Shown piece by piece: positions 33,931-41,645 of a stretch of 41,645 bases of DNA (its first letter is position 1; every line of letters begins with the position of its first letter). Source of the DNA: Chitinophaga pinensis (GTDB taxonomy: Bacteria; Bacteroidota; Bacteroidia; B-17B0; Aurantibacillaceae); the NCBI GenBank assembly GCA_945887955.1, contig CAMCZO010000013.1:1-41645 (forward strand), in the 5' to 3' direction. Made by a program: the position numbers and the translations under genes. The notes under the pieces are model-generated. The model was not told where the DNA came from. It saw only the letters and a program-made list of their open reading frames with translations, and did not search any database.

Positions 33931-35163
33931 TTAAAATGTCAAATTAAAAACTTTTAATTCTTCATTTCGAATAACCTCAATAGTAGTTGTTTGTCCTTTT
34001 TCATATTTTGATAAGGCCTTCATATATGTTTGCAAATCTTTTATAATAAATTCGCCTATCTTAATAACGATATCACCCGTTTTTAGACCAGCCTTAAAAG
34101 CAGGTTTATTTTCAGTTACTCCATCAATTCTCATCCCTAAGCCATCAAAAGTATAATCAGGCATTACACCCATTGTAACTTTAAATGAAGATTTACCCAT
34201 ATCTGGATTTCTAGTTTTTGAGAATGTTAATTTAGGATAATGAAATGTTTTTTCGATTACGTTTACAATATAACTAAGCACTTCTGCTTCCCCTTTGTAG
34301 TTTACTTTTTCAGCATCATCGCTTGGTTTATGATAATCACTATGTTGTCCAGTAAAAAAATGTAATACAGGAATGTCTTTTAAATAAAACGAAGTTTGAT
34401 CGCTTGGGCCTATACCACTGCTATCTTTCTTAATATCAAAAGTTAATTTTAAAGAATCTAAAAGTGGAACGAAACTTGGAGAAGTTCCAACGCCATATAT
34501 CATTAATTTTTTAGTTGAATCATTTAAACGACCTATCATATCCATGTTAATCATATAATTTATATAATTTAGATTAATATCAGGATTTTCGCACCATTTT
34601 TTTGAGCCTATTAGGCCTAACTCTTCTCCACTAAAACAGATAAATAAAAAATTAAAAGGTTCTGTGCTTTTATTTTTAGAAAAATAATTTGCTAATTCTA
34701 AAACTCCTGCTGTTCCACTCGCATTATCATCAGCTCCATTATGAATTTTCCCATCTGGATTGGCGTCCAAGCTATTGTGATCATGCCCTAAGCCTAAATG
34801 GTCGTAATGAGCACCAATCACTATAGTATATGGCGCTTTATTGTTCAAAAAGCCAACTACATTATATCCTTTTTGTTCTTTTATTTCAGTTGTAGATGTG
34901 TCGTGTGGATTTGGGTTTTTTTTATATAAAAAGGATTTTAAATAGGAATTATTAAAAGAAGTTAATCCTGATTTTGAAAAATTATCAGCCAGATAATTTG
35001 CTGCAATTAATTCATCTGCAGAAGACGTTCCTCTTCCTTTTAATTTATCTGAAGCTAAATATGAAACATGATTTTTTATAGAATTTATGTTGTTTATTTG
35101 AGATTTTAATGAGAACGAGAAGATACAAATACAAAGAAGTGTATTAAAAAAATGTGGTTTCAT
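33931..35163 (-). CDS. M28 family aminopeptidase with C-terminal PDZ domain
   Basis: 410 residues. The signal peptide is FFNTLLCICIFSFSLKS. The M28 di-zinc site is complete: His119 in GAHYDH, bridging Asp145 in NGADDNASG, Glu180/Glu181 in SGEELG (base and ligand), Asp208 in NMDMIGR and His278 in DYHKPSDD. A PDZ domain follows at about residues 325-410 (GLGMRIDGVTENKPAFKAGL and KTGDIVIKIGE). The enzyme probably trims peptides or dipeptides in the periplasm or outside the cell. It is divergent from purK across 122 bp. Confidence 0.94.
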   Translation of the reverse strand: MKPHFFNTLLCICIFSFSLKSQINNINSIKNHVSYLASDKLKGRGTSSADELIAANYLADNFSKSGLTSFNNSYLKSFLYKKNPNPHDTSTTEIKEQKGYNVVGFLNNKAPYTIVIGAHYDHLGLGHDHNSLDANPDGKIHNGADDNASGTAGVLELANYFSKNKSTEPFNFLFICFSGEELGLIGSKKWCENPDINLNYINYMINMDMIGRLNDSTKKLMIYGVGTSPSFVPLLDSLKLTFDIKKDSSGIGPSDQTSFYLKDIPVLHFFTGQHSDYHKPSDDAEKVNYKGEAEVLSYIVNVIEKTFHYPKLTFSKTRNPDMGKSSFKVTMGVMPDYTFDGLGMRIDGVTENKPAFKAGLKTGDIVIKIGEFIIKDLQTYMKALSKYEKGQTTTIEVIRNEELKVFNLTF

Positions 35164-35285
35164 AAGATGAAAATAATAAAAGGAATTTGAAATATAAAAG
35201 TAAACAAATAAAATAAACTTATAATTTTTTCATAATAATTTATTCAGTAATATTATTATATATCTTTACATATCTAAATAGAATT

Positions 35286-36425
35286 ATGACAAAAACAATT
35301 CAGCAATTGCATATAGGTATTTTAGGAGGCGGGCAATTGGGTAGAATGATGATTCAAAGTGCTATTAACTTAAACCTAAACATTTCGGTTCTTGATCCAG
35401 ATAATGAGGCCCCTTGCAAAAATTTAGTAAATAAATTCATACACGGTAGTCTTACAGATTATGACACTGTATATAATTTTGGTAAGGATAAAGATCTAAT
35501 TACCATTGAAATTGAAAATGTAAATATTGAAGCTTTAAAATCGCTTGAAAAAGAAGGTAAAAAAATATATCCTCAGCCTCATATAATTGAATTAATTCAA
35601 GATAAGGGTTCTCAAAAAATGTTTTTCCAAAGAAGCGATATTCCAAGTCCCGATTTTTTTCTTATAGATTCTAAATTACAAATAGAAAAGTATGCTGATT
35701 ATTTTCCTTTTTTTCAAAAATTAAGAAAAGGTGGCTATGATGGGAAAGGTGTGAGAAAATTAGTTAATCCTAATTTTTTAGATAAAGCATTTGATGCGCC
35801 AAGTGTATTAGAAAGATTAGTTGACTTTGAAAAAGAACTTTCGGTAATTGTTGCCCGAAGTGTAAATGGCGAAATTAAAAGTTATCCGGTAGTAGAATGT
35901 GAGTTTAATCCTGAAGCCAATTTGGTTGAATTTTTATTCTGCCCTGCAAATATTAATAAAACTATTGAAAAAGAAGCGATTAAAATTGCTATAGATCTTG
36001 CAGAGAAATTGGGTATTGTAGGAATTTTGGCTGTAGAATTATTTTTAACCAAAGATGGAAAAATACTTGTTAATGAAGTTGCTCCTCGTCCTCATAATAG
36101 CGGTCACCAAACAATTGAAGGAAATGTTACAACTCAATTTGAACAACATTTACGCGCCATTTTAAATTTACCTTTGGGCGATACTTCTATTATAAAACCA
36201 AGTGTTATGATTAATTTATTAGGAGATTTTGGTTTCGAAGGGGCAGCAATTTACCAAGGTATGGAAGATGTTTTGAAATTTAGTGGCGTTTATGTTCATT
36301 TATACGGGAAAAACATAACCAAACCATTCAGAAAAATGGGCCACATTACTATTGTTGACGATAATATTTTAAAAGCAAAACAAAAAGCAAAACTGGTAAA
36401 AAAGATATTAAAAATAATTGCTTAA
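35286..36425 (+). CDS. purK: 5-(carboxyamino)imidazole ribonucleotide synthase
   Basis: 379 residues. PurK uses ATP and bicarbonate to carboxylate AIR in de novo purine synthesis, giving the substrate of PurE. The ATP-grasp fold shows an N-terminal ILGGGQLGRMM, LRKGGYDGKGVRK (the ATP-binding loop), AVELFLTKDGKILVNEVAPR with the metal ligands, and RPHNSGHQTIEGNVTTQFEQ, diagnostic of PurK. The length matches the family (about 355-390). purE is not within this window. The gap 35164-35285 holds near-consensus boxes but no full promoter. Confidence 0.95.
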   Translation: MTKTIQQLHIGILGGGQLGRMMIQSAINLNLNISVLDPDNEAPCKNLVNKFIHGSLTDYDTVYNFGKDKDLITIEIENVNIEALKSLEKEGKKIYPQPHIIELIQDKGSQKMFFQRSDIPSPDFFLIDSKLQIEKYADYFPFFQKLRKGGYDGKGVRKLVNPNFLDKAFDAPSVLERLVDFEKELSVIVARSVNGEIKSYPVVECEFNPEANLVEFLFCPANINKTIEKEAIKIAIDLAEKLGIVGILAVELFLTKDGKILVNEVAPRPHNSGHQTIEGNVTTQFEQHLRAILNLPLGDTSIIKPSVMINLLGDFGFEGAAIYQGMEDVLKFSGVYVHLYGKNITKPFRKMGHITIVDDNILKAKQKAKLVKKILKIIA

Positions 36426-36451
36426 GTTTAACTATTACTTTTTTTAATTCT

Positions 36452-36808
36452 ATGGAAAAACGAATTTGTCCAGAATGTGGAGAAAAAATAGTTGGCAGAA
36501 TTGATAAAAAATTCTGTAGCGATTTATGTCGAAATTCATTCAATAACAAAATCAACAGCGATTCTAATAATTACGTTAGAAATATTAATAATTTATTAAG
36601 AAAAAATAGAAGGATTTTAGAAGAGAGTTTAGTTGGAGAAAAAACAACCATCTCTAAACAAAAATTATTAGATAAAGGATTTAATTTTAAACTTTTTACC
36701 AATCAGGTTTCTACAAAAAACAATCATCATTATATTTTTTGTTACGAATATGGTTATTTGCCCTTAGAAAAAGATTTAATCTTAATTGTAAAAAGAAAAG
36801 CCGACTGA
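36452..36808 (+). CDS. Zinc-ribbon protein of unknown function (Bacteroidota-specific)
   Basis: 118 residues. The N-terminal CPECG and FCSDLCRNSF give four Cys (6, 9, 22, 26) in a CxxC-CxxxC zinc ribbon with the RxDKKFCSDxCRNxFNN signature. Helices then follow with NNLLRKNRRILEE. The C-terminal half (DKGFNFKLFTNQ, YIFCYEYGYLPLEKDLILIV) looks like a winged or beta-rich domain and may bind nucleic acid. It starts 26 bp after purK and could be cotranscribed with it. No function is known to me. Confidence 0.8.
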   Translation: MEKRICPECGEKIVGRIDKKFCSDLCRNSFNNKINSDSNNYVRNINNLLRKNRRILEESLVGEKTTISKQKLLDKGFNFKLFTNQVSTKNNHHYIFCYEYGYLPLEKDLILIVKRKAD

Positions 36809-36819
36809 TATTCAAATAT

Positions 36820-37869
36820 CTAAACCTCGTTTACGTAAAATAATTTATAGTATTTTAATCCTTTTTCATTATCAAAACCTCGCTCTACGTTTTCGTGTTT
36901 TGAGTGTATGTAAATATGAAAGTTTTTATCAAGTTTTACTACCGACCGCATATATTTTTGATTTTTTTTAACTGCAGTATTTGATACATCAAACTCATCT
37001 ATGGCAGTTAAATCAAGACGTTTATTAAAATCTTTTCGATAATCACTAAAAGCTTCGATTATTTCTGGCTGAACTAGTACTTCATTTTCAAAATCTTTTA
37101 AATTGAATTTATCTTTTTCTTTAAAATATGAAGTACTTTTATTTAACATCATCATTTGATCCTCTTTTTTCACATTATTTTCTTCGGTTAAAATCTCTTC
37201 ACAAAAACCTCGAGAGGTATCAATAAAATTTTTAGTGTAATAATATCCATTTGTTTTTAAAGTAGAATTAATAAAATCATCTTCCCAATATAATGCGCAG
37301 TCTGCATTTTTATTATTGTTATCAATGATACTTATTTTATAGCCATTTTTTTTGTCGGTATTAAATACAATACACCCTTTATCTAATTTATTTATATTAA
37401 TTCCTTGATCACATTCCAAATCAAATTCATCTATGTGTTGATAAACTTTTAAATAGGTTTCTTTATTTTCTGTTTTAAAAAAACCAACGGCATCGCATAA
37501 GTCACCATCAACAACAGTATCTTTAAAATAACACACGTGAAATTCTCCACCTTTAATTTTTGGATGGATACTTTGATTAAATAAATGAGTAGCTAAAAGT
37601 TTAGATTGCTCTATGAAATTTTCTGTAGATGAAAATAAATCTTCGCAAACATTAGCTAAACTGTTTAAAGAAACATCTGTTTTGCCTTTGAATTGGTAAT
37701 AAATATCGGTTTTAAATGGAGATAAAAAATAACGCAAAACTGTTTCTTTTATAAAATCATCTTTAAATTTTATAGCCATATTACTTAAAGTTAGCTCTTC
37801 ACCCAAACTTTTGTTGCCAACAAAATGAATAGCAAAATGCATCAGTTGCGCTTTCGAAAAATCAATCAT
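36820..37869 (-). CDS. Nucleoid-associated protein (NdpA/YejK family)
   Basis: 349 residues. The sequence matches the PF04245 pattern used for the 37-kDa nucleoid-associated proteins. The N-terminal AQLMHFAIHFVGNKSLGEEL gives the first strand-helix; LRYFLSPFKTDIYYQF follows, then VCEDLFSS, and SKLLATHLFNQSIHPKIKGGE before the strand FHVCYFKDTVVDG. A C-terminal portion rich in charged residues contains YMRSVVKLDKNFHIYIHSK. It has no membrane segment. The family binds or condenses DNA and is expected in the cytoplasm. The gap 37870-38012 upstream has no gene. Confidence 0.8.
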   Translation of the reverse strand: MIDFSKAQLMHFAIHFVGNKSLGEELTLSNMAIKFKDDFIKETVLRYFLSPFKTDIYYQFKGKTDVSLNSLANVCEDLFSSTENFIEQSKLLATHLFNQSIHPKIKGGEFHVCYFKDTVVDGDLCDAVGFFKTENKETYLKVYQHIDEFDLECDQGININKLDKGCIVFNTDKKNGYKISIIDNNNKNADCALYWEDDFINSTLKTNGYYYTKNFIDTSRGFCEEILTEENNVKKEDQMMMLNKSTSYFKEKDKFNLKDFENEVLVQPEIIEAFSDYRKDFNKRLDLTAIDEFDVSNTAVKKNQKYMRSVVKLDKNFHIYIHSKHENVERGFDNEKGLKYYKLFYVNEV

Positions 37870-37999
37870 AAAATTATTTTTATAGAAACATAAATATAGT
37901 ATTCTAATTCTCTATGCTTTTAACAATATTTAAACAAGTTTTAAGATTAAAAGAACATAAATATTGTTTAAATAAAATAGTATTTCTTAATTAATAAAT

Positions 38000-38007
38000 T
38001 AAATTTG
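38000..38007 (+). promoter_or_regulatory. -7 box 5 bp before the tail-specific protease gene
   Basis: TAAATTTG, a full TAnnTTTG match, ends 5 bp before the ATG at 38013. No TTTG is present at the -33 distance. The predicted transcript start coincides with the start codon. Confidence 0.4.
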
Positions 38008-38012
38008 TAGAT

Positions 38013-40115
38013 ATGCAAAAATTAACCTCTTATTTTTCCAAAAAAACGCTCTTAATATTAGGAGTAGTTTTACTTTCTTCATTTACTTTAATAAAATATG
38101 CATTTAATAGAAATGATGTTGTTTTAGAATTGATTTTTGGAAGTTTAAACCAATATCATTATTCTCCATTAACCCTTAATGATCAATTTAGTGAAAAAGT
38201 ATTTGAAATTTATATTAGAAACATAGATTATAATAAAAAGTACTTATTGGAAAGTGATTTAACTGCTTTAGAAAAATATAAATTAGATATTGATAATCAA
38301 TTAATATACAATCCGAAAAGGCACGATTTTTTTAATCTAGCTTCACAAATTATAGTAAGTAGAATTAAGCAAAAAGAGGTTTGGAGCAAAGAACTATTAT
38401 CTAAACCATTTAATTATTCAGAAATTGAAGAGTACGAGACTGACTGGAAAAAAACAACCTTTGCTAAAACCGAATCTGAACTCAAAAATGAGTGGAAAAA
38501 AATGCTCAAATACCAAATATTAACCAGACTCGACGAGGCCTTAACCAAACAGGAATTGGCGAAAGAAAAAAAAGATACCTCAGTTAAAATATTATCTTTC
38601 GACTCTTTAGAAATAGATGCTCGTAGAAAAACATTAAAAGCTAACATAGAATTTTTTAAGCGATTAAACAAAATAACCCAACGAGAAAGATTTTCAGAAT
38701 TTGCATCAGCAATTACTAAAGTTTACGACCCACATACTGAATATTTTGTACCTAAAGAAAGAAAGAAGTTCGACCAGGCTATGAGTGCACAATTTGAAGG
38801 CATTGGGGCAAGGTTACAACAAAAAGACGGCATCTTAAAAGTAAGCGAAATCATAGTAGGAAGCCCAAGCCATAAACAAGGAGAATTAAAAGCTGGCGAC
38901 GATATTATTAAAGTAGCTCAAGGTAATTCTGAACCAATTGACATCATTAATATGGATATTGATGAAGCTATAGAACTTATTAAAGGAAGAAAAGGAACCG
39001 AAGTCAGATTAACAGTTAAAAAAACAGATAATAGCGTAAAAGTTATTCCTATTATTCGAGATGTGATTGAGATTGAAGAAACTTATGCTAAAAGTGGCAT
39101 ACTCGAAAATAAAAATAAAATTGGCTACATCTACCTACCCTCCTTTTATACTGATTTTAGCAGAACAGGCGCTCATCATTGTACACAAGATATGCGTAAA
39201 GAAATTGAAAAATTAAAAAAAGAAAACATCAAAGGCTTAATCATCGATTTAAGAGATAATGGCGGTGGATCTTTACAAGAAGTAGTTGAAATGGCAGGTT
39301 TATTTATACAAAAAGGCCCAGTGGTTCAAGTAAAGGGAAGTAGAGAAGTACCAGTAAGTATTATGGAAGACAGAAATCCAGAAATAGTTTGGGATGGTCC
39401 CTTAACTATTTTAATTAATGGAAATAGTGCAAGCGCGAGTGAAATTCTTGCTGCAGCCATGCAAGATTACAAACGTGCAATTATACTTGGTTCAAATAGT
39501 TTTGGTAAAGGAACCGTTCAATCTTTTATTGATTTAGATGTTTTATTATTGCCTCAATTTGACACGTTAAAGCCAACTGGTTCTATTAAAATTACACAAC
39601 AGAAATTTTACAGAATTAATGGGGGCGCTACGCAGTTAAAAGGGGTTAAGCCCGATATTTTACTTCCTGATCCTTTTGCTTTTATTGATAGAGGTGAAAG
39701 AGAATTAGATTACCCGATGCCCTGGGACGAAATAATAAAAGCAAATTATAAAGAATACAATACTATTAATTATGCTGATATTATTAAAAAAAGTGATGCC
39801 AGAATATTAAAAAGCCCACAATTTGAAATAGTTAAACAGCAATCAAAAGAAATTAAATTAAAACGAGACGATACAAAATATAATCTTCAATTAGTTAAAT
39901 TTCGTTTAGAACAGAAACAACTAAGAGATCAATCTAAAAAATATGAGGAATTAAGAAAAGATATAAAAGATTTTAGCGCTTCAATTTTAAAAGAAGATAA
40001 AATACGAAATTCAAGAGATACAGCAAAATTAGGAAGAGACGACCGATGGATTAAAAATGTTGCAAAAGATATTAATATACATGAAGCAACTAATTTAATA
40101 AATGATATGAAGTAG
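38013..40115 (+). CDS. Carboxy-terminal processing (tail-specific) protease, Prc type
   Basis: 700 residues. An N-terminal membrane/signal segment (TLLILGVVLLSSFTLI) is followed by a helical domain. A PDZ domain then lies at about residues 255-345 (GIGARLQQKDGILKVSEII and GDDIIKVAQG). The S41 protease core has LIIDLRDNGGGSLQE, NSASASEILAAAMQDY with the catalytic Ser474, and FGKGTVQSF with Lys499; the 25-residue Ser-Lys gap equals that of E. coli Prc. A C-terminal DUF3340-like helical region completes the protein. It cleaves C-termini of periplasmic substrates, and in many bacteria it regulates peptidoglycan hydrolases. The M23 peptidase of this window is a possible but unproven substrate. It is convergent with the phoH-like gene after 6 bp. 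Confidence 0.94.
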   Translation: MQKLTSYFSKKTLLILGVVLLSSFTLIKYAFNRNDVVLELIFGSLNQYHYSPLTLNDQFSEKVFEIYIRNIDYNKKYLLESDLTALEKYKLDIDNQLIYNPKRHDFFNLASQIIVSRIKQKEVWSKELLSKPFNYSEIEEYETDWKKTTFAKTESELKNEWKKMLKYQILTRLDEALTKQELAKEKKDTSVKILSFDSLEIDARRKTLKANIEFFKRLNKITQRERFSEFASAITKVYDPHTEYFVPKERKKFDQAMSAQFEGIGARLQQKDGILKVSEIIVGSPSHKQGELKAGDDIIKVAQGNSEPIDIINMDIDEAIELIKGRKGTEVRLTVKKTDNSVKVIPIIRDVIEIEETYAKSGILENKNKIGYIYLPSFYTDFSRTGAHHCTQDMRKEIEKLKKENIKGLIIDLRDNGGGSLQEVVEMAGLFIQKGPVVQVKGSREVPVSIMEDRNPEIVWDGPLTILINGNSASASEILAAAMQDYKRAIILGSNSFGKGTVQSFIDLDVLLLPQFDTLKPTGSIKITQQKFYRINGGATQLKGVKPDILLPDPFAFIDRGERELDYPMPWDEIIKANYKEYNTINYADIIKKSDARILKSPQFEIVKQQSKEIKLKRDDTKYNLQLVKFRLEQKQLRDQSKKYEELRKDIKDFSASILKEDKIRNSRDTAKLGRDDRWIKNVAKDINIHEATNLINDMK

Positions 40116-40121
40116 TTTTTA

Positions 40122-41069
40122 TTATTTCGCTTCGTACTGTTCAATAATAGCTCTTACTAATTTATGGCGAATTACATCAGTATTATCTAATTCGATAACA
40201 GATATACCCTCTACTTTTTTTAATAAACGAACAGCCTGTATTAAGCCACTAGGCTGTTTACTGGGCAAATCAATTTGAGTTAAATCTCCCGTTACAATAA
40301 ACTTAGCATTAGATCCCATCCTAGTTAAAAACATTTTCATTTGACTTTCGGTAGTATTTTGGGCTTCGTCTAAAATAACAAAAGCATTATCCAAAGTTCG
40401 ACCTCTCATAAAAGCCAATGGGGCTATTTGTATAGTTCTGCTTTCAATATATTGATTTAGTTTTTCAATAGGCAACATGTCGTTTAAGGCATCGTAAAGA
40501 GGTTGCATATATGGATCTAGCTTTTCCTTTAAATCTCCTGGTAAAAAACCCAAATTTTCACCCGCTTCAACAGCAGGACGGGTAAGGATAATTCGTTTTA
40601 CTTCTTTATTTTTTAATGCTTTTACTGCTAAAGCAACAGCGGTATATGTTTTACCGGTACCGGCCGGACCAATTGCAAAAAGCATGTCATTTTTAACAAT
40701 ACCATTCAAAATTTTTAATTGATTTGGTGTTTTTGCCTTAATTACCAAACCATTGTTGCCAAACAAAATAATATCGTTATTCGATATATCGTCTTTTAAA
40801 TCCAAAAGATTATCGCCAGTTTGTCCCAATAATCTTTCAATAACTGTGTCGGTTAATACACCACTTTTATGAAAATGATCTACTAGCATGTCGAGTTTTT
40901 TTTCAAAGCGAGTAATTTCTTGAGAGTTGCCTAACAATTTAATAGAATATCCTCTCGCAACTATTTTAAGTTTTGGAAAGTGTTTTTGAATAATGTTTAA
41001 TTTAACGTCATTAACACCATATATTTCAACAGGTTCAACGCTATCTAATGTAATAATTTTTTCGTTCAT
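40122..41069 (-). CDS. PhoH family P-loop ATPase
   Basis: 315 residues. The Walker A GPAGTGKT (residues 134-141) and Walker B VILDEAQN (near 232-239) define a PhoH-type ATPase, with TRPAVEAGENLGFLPGDL and VTGDLTQIDLP as the other family motifs. The N-terminal 110 residues, with KLLGNSQEITRFEKKL, form the KH-like domain typical of the Bacteroidota/E. coli YbeZ type. YbeZ acts with the RNase YbeY in ribosome and RNA metabolism; ybeY is not in this window. The gene is divergent from the SAM hydroxide adenosyltransferase gene. Confidence 0.94.
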   Translation of the reverse strand: MNEKIITLDSVEPVEIYGVNDVKLNIIQKHFPKLKIVARGYSIKLLGNSQEITRFEKKLDMLVDHFHKSGVLTDTVIERLLGQTGDNLLDLKDDISNNDIILFGNNGLVIKAKTPNQLKILNGIVKNDMLFAIGPAGTGKTYTAVALAVKALKNKEVKRIILTRPAVEAGENLGFLPGDLKEKLDPYMQPLYDALNDMLPIEKLNQYIESRTIQIAPLAFMRGRTLDNAFVILDEAQNTTESQMKMFLTRMGSNAKFIVTGDLTQIDLPSKQPSGLIQAVRLLKKVEGISVIELDNTDVIRHKLVRAIIEQYEAK

Positions 41070-41162
41070 TTGATTTAAAATTCAACAGTAGATAATCCAT
41101 ATTGTTTATAACCCTGTTAATCTAAGTTCAAGTTAAAAAAAATAATGCACTGAAAAAATAAT

Positions 41163-41170
41163 TATTTTTG
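41163..41170 (+). promoter_or_regulatory. -7 box 5 bp before the SAM hydroxide adenosyltransferase gene
   Basis: TATTTTTG, a full TAnnTTTG match, then AACAA and the ATG at 41176. The 5-bp spacing is the same as at 33097 and 38000. No clear -33 TTTG box is present. Confidence 0.45.
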
Positions 41171-41175
41171 AACAA

Positions 41176-41645
41176 ATGAGAATTGTAACATTAACTACCG
41201 ATTTAGGTTATCGTGACCATTATTTAGCCATAGTTAAAGCAAAACTTTTTTCACAGGAGCCAAATTTAAATGTTATTGATTTAAGTTGTGAAATTAAAGA
41301 TAATTCAACTTCAAATGCAGCATATATTATCAGAAATTCTCTTCCTCATTTTCCTGATGGAACTATTCATTTAGTTGCTGTTAAATGGATAATAGATAAA
41401 AGCGACTTAAATAAAAATATCACAATTGACAACTCTAGATTTTTAATCACCAAATACCTCAATCAATATATTATTTGCCCTGATAATGGCCTACTTACTT
41501 TGATTGATCCAAATTTTAATGCTGAAGTTTACCAATTATATTATGAAGGAGAAAACAAGCACCATTTTTTCTTAAAAGATGTTTTTGTGGATGCTGCTAT
41601 TCATCTATGTCGTGAAAAAGAATTAACCGATATCGCTTCTCTTAC
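41176..41645 (+). CDS. SAM hydroxide adenosyltransferase (DUF62), 3' end outside window
   Basis: The first 156 codons are visible and open to the last base. The family hydrolyses S-adenosylmethionine to adenosine and methionine, and is related to fluorinase and chlorinase. The start RIVTLTTDLGYRDHYLAIVK matches the TLTTDFGxxDxY active-site motif. Later blocks are VIDLSCEIKDNSTSNAAYI, FPDGTIHLVAVKW, ICPDNGLLTLI and FFLKDVFVDAAIHL. The PDNGLLT block is diagnostic. Because the C-terminal domain lies outside the window, halogenase and hydrolase cannot be separated here; hydrolase is far more common. Confidence 0.92.
   Translation, partial: MRIVTLTTDLGYRDHYLAIVKAKLFSQEPNLNVIDLSCEIKDNSTSNAAYIIRNSLPHFPDGTIHLVAVKWIIDKSDLNKNITIDNSRFLITKYLNQYIICPDNGLLTLIDPNFNAEVYQLYYEGENKHHFFLKDVFVDAAIHLCREKELTDIASL

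Overview
The window comes from an AT-rich Bacteroidota chromosome. The evidence is two proteins with C-terminal type IX secretion (T9SS) sorting domains, a SusC-like TonB receptor with a carboxypeptidase-like N-terminal domain, a coaX-OMP-lptC gene order, DUF4293 and DUF2147 family proteins, promoters of the Bacteroidota TTTG / TAnnTTTG type, and mRNA leaders that are A-rich and lack Shine-Dalgarno sites. I cannot place it below phylum from this sequence. Most of the window is ordinary housekeeping and cell-envelope chromosome. I see no phage, insertion sequence, CRISPR array or defence island.

Layout. 1-5753: 3' end of an ABC exporter, a rhomboid protease, an unknown exported protein, ClpP, a class IV aminotransferase and a glycosyltransferase. 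5901-6070: tRNA-Phe on the minus strand with its own promoter and terminator. 6126-10685: one tight plus-strand operon of coaX, a beta-barrel outer-membrane protein, lptC, a small membrane protein, a MacB/FtsX-type permease and another small membrane protein. 10851-14688: RecQ helicase with a terminator, then an O-antigen-ligase-like protein. 14660-22347: an M23 peptidase divergent from a tetR-tolC-MFP-RND efflux operon. 22570-25851: a 1093-residue T9SS-exported repeat protein. 25946-26423: a tandem intergenic repeat array. 26424-29622: a TonB receptor and a small T9SS protein. 29825-31569: two tandem paralogous exported proteins. 31802-36808: an MFS transporter, DUF4293, a beheaded DUF2147 remnant, an M28 peptidase with a PDZ domain, PurK and a zinc-ribbon protein. 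36820-41645: a nucleoid-associated protein, a Prc-type tail-specific protease, PhoH and the start of a SAM hydroxide adenosyltransferase.

The most informative findings are regulatory or structural. (1) A near-perfect 32-bp palindrome sits between two back-to-back promoters at 15547-15602. It is a strong candidate operator through which the TetR protein could control both its efflux operon and the divergent M23 peptidase. It also shows that the M23 gene starts later than the longest ORF. (2) The 25946-26423 array has about 3.6 copies of a 113-115 bp unit, each full copy carrying two inverted repeats. The stems are constant and one loop varies. It is preceded by two copies of a 39-bp unit that shares its sequence. 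(3) Three genes have TAnnTTTG exactly 5 bp before the ATG, which predicts leaderless or nearly leaderless transcripts. (4) lptC contains an 11-nt perfect anti-Shine-Dalgarno match placed correctly before an in-frame TTG. (5) A DUF2147 gene has lost its signal peptide and N-terminus. I did not find a clearly new multi-gene system. The repeat array and the divergent operator are the best candidates for further work.
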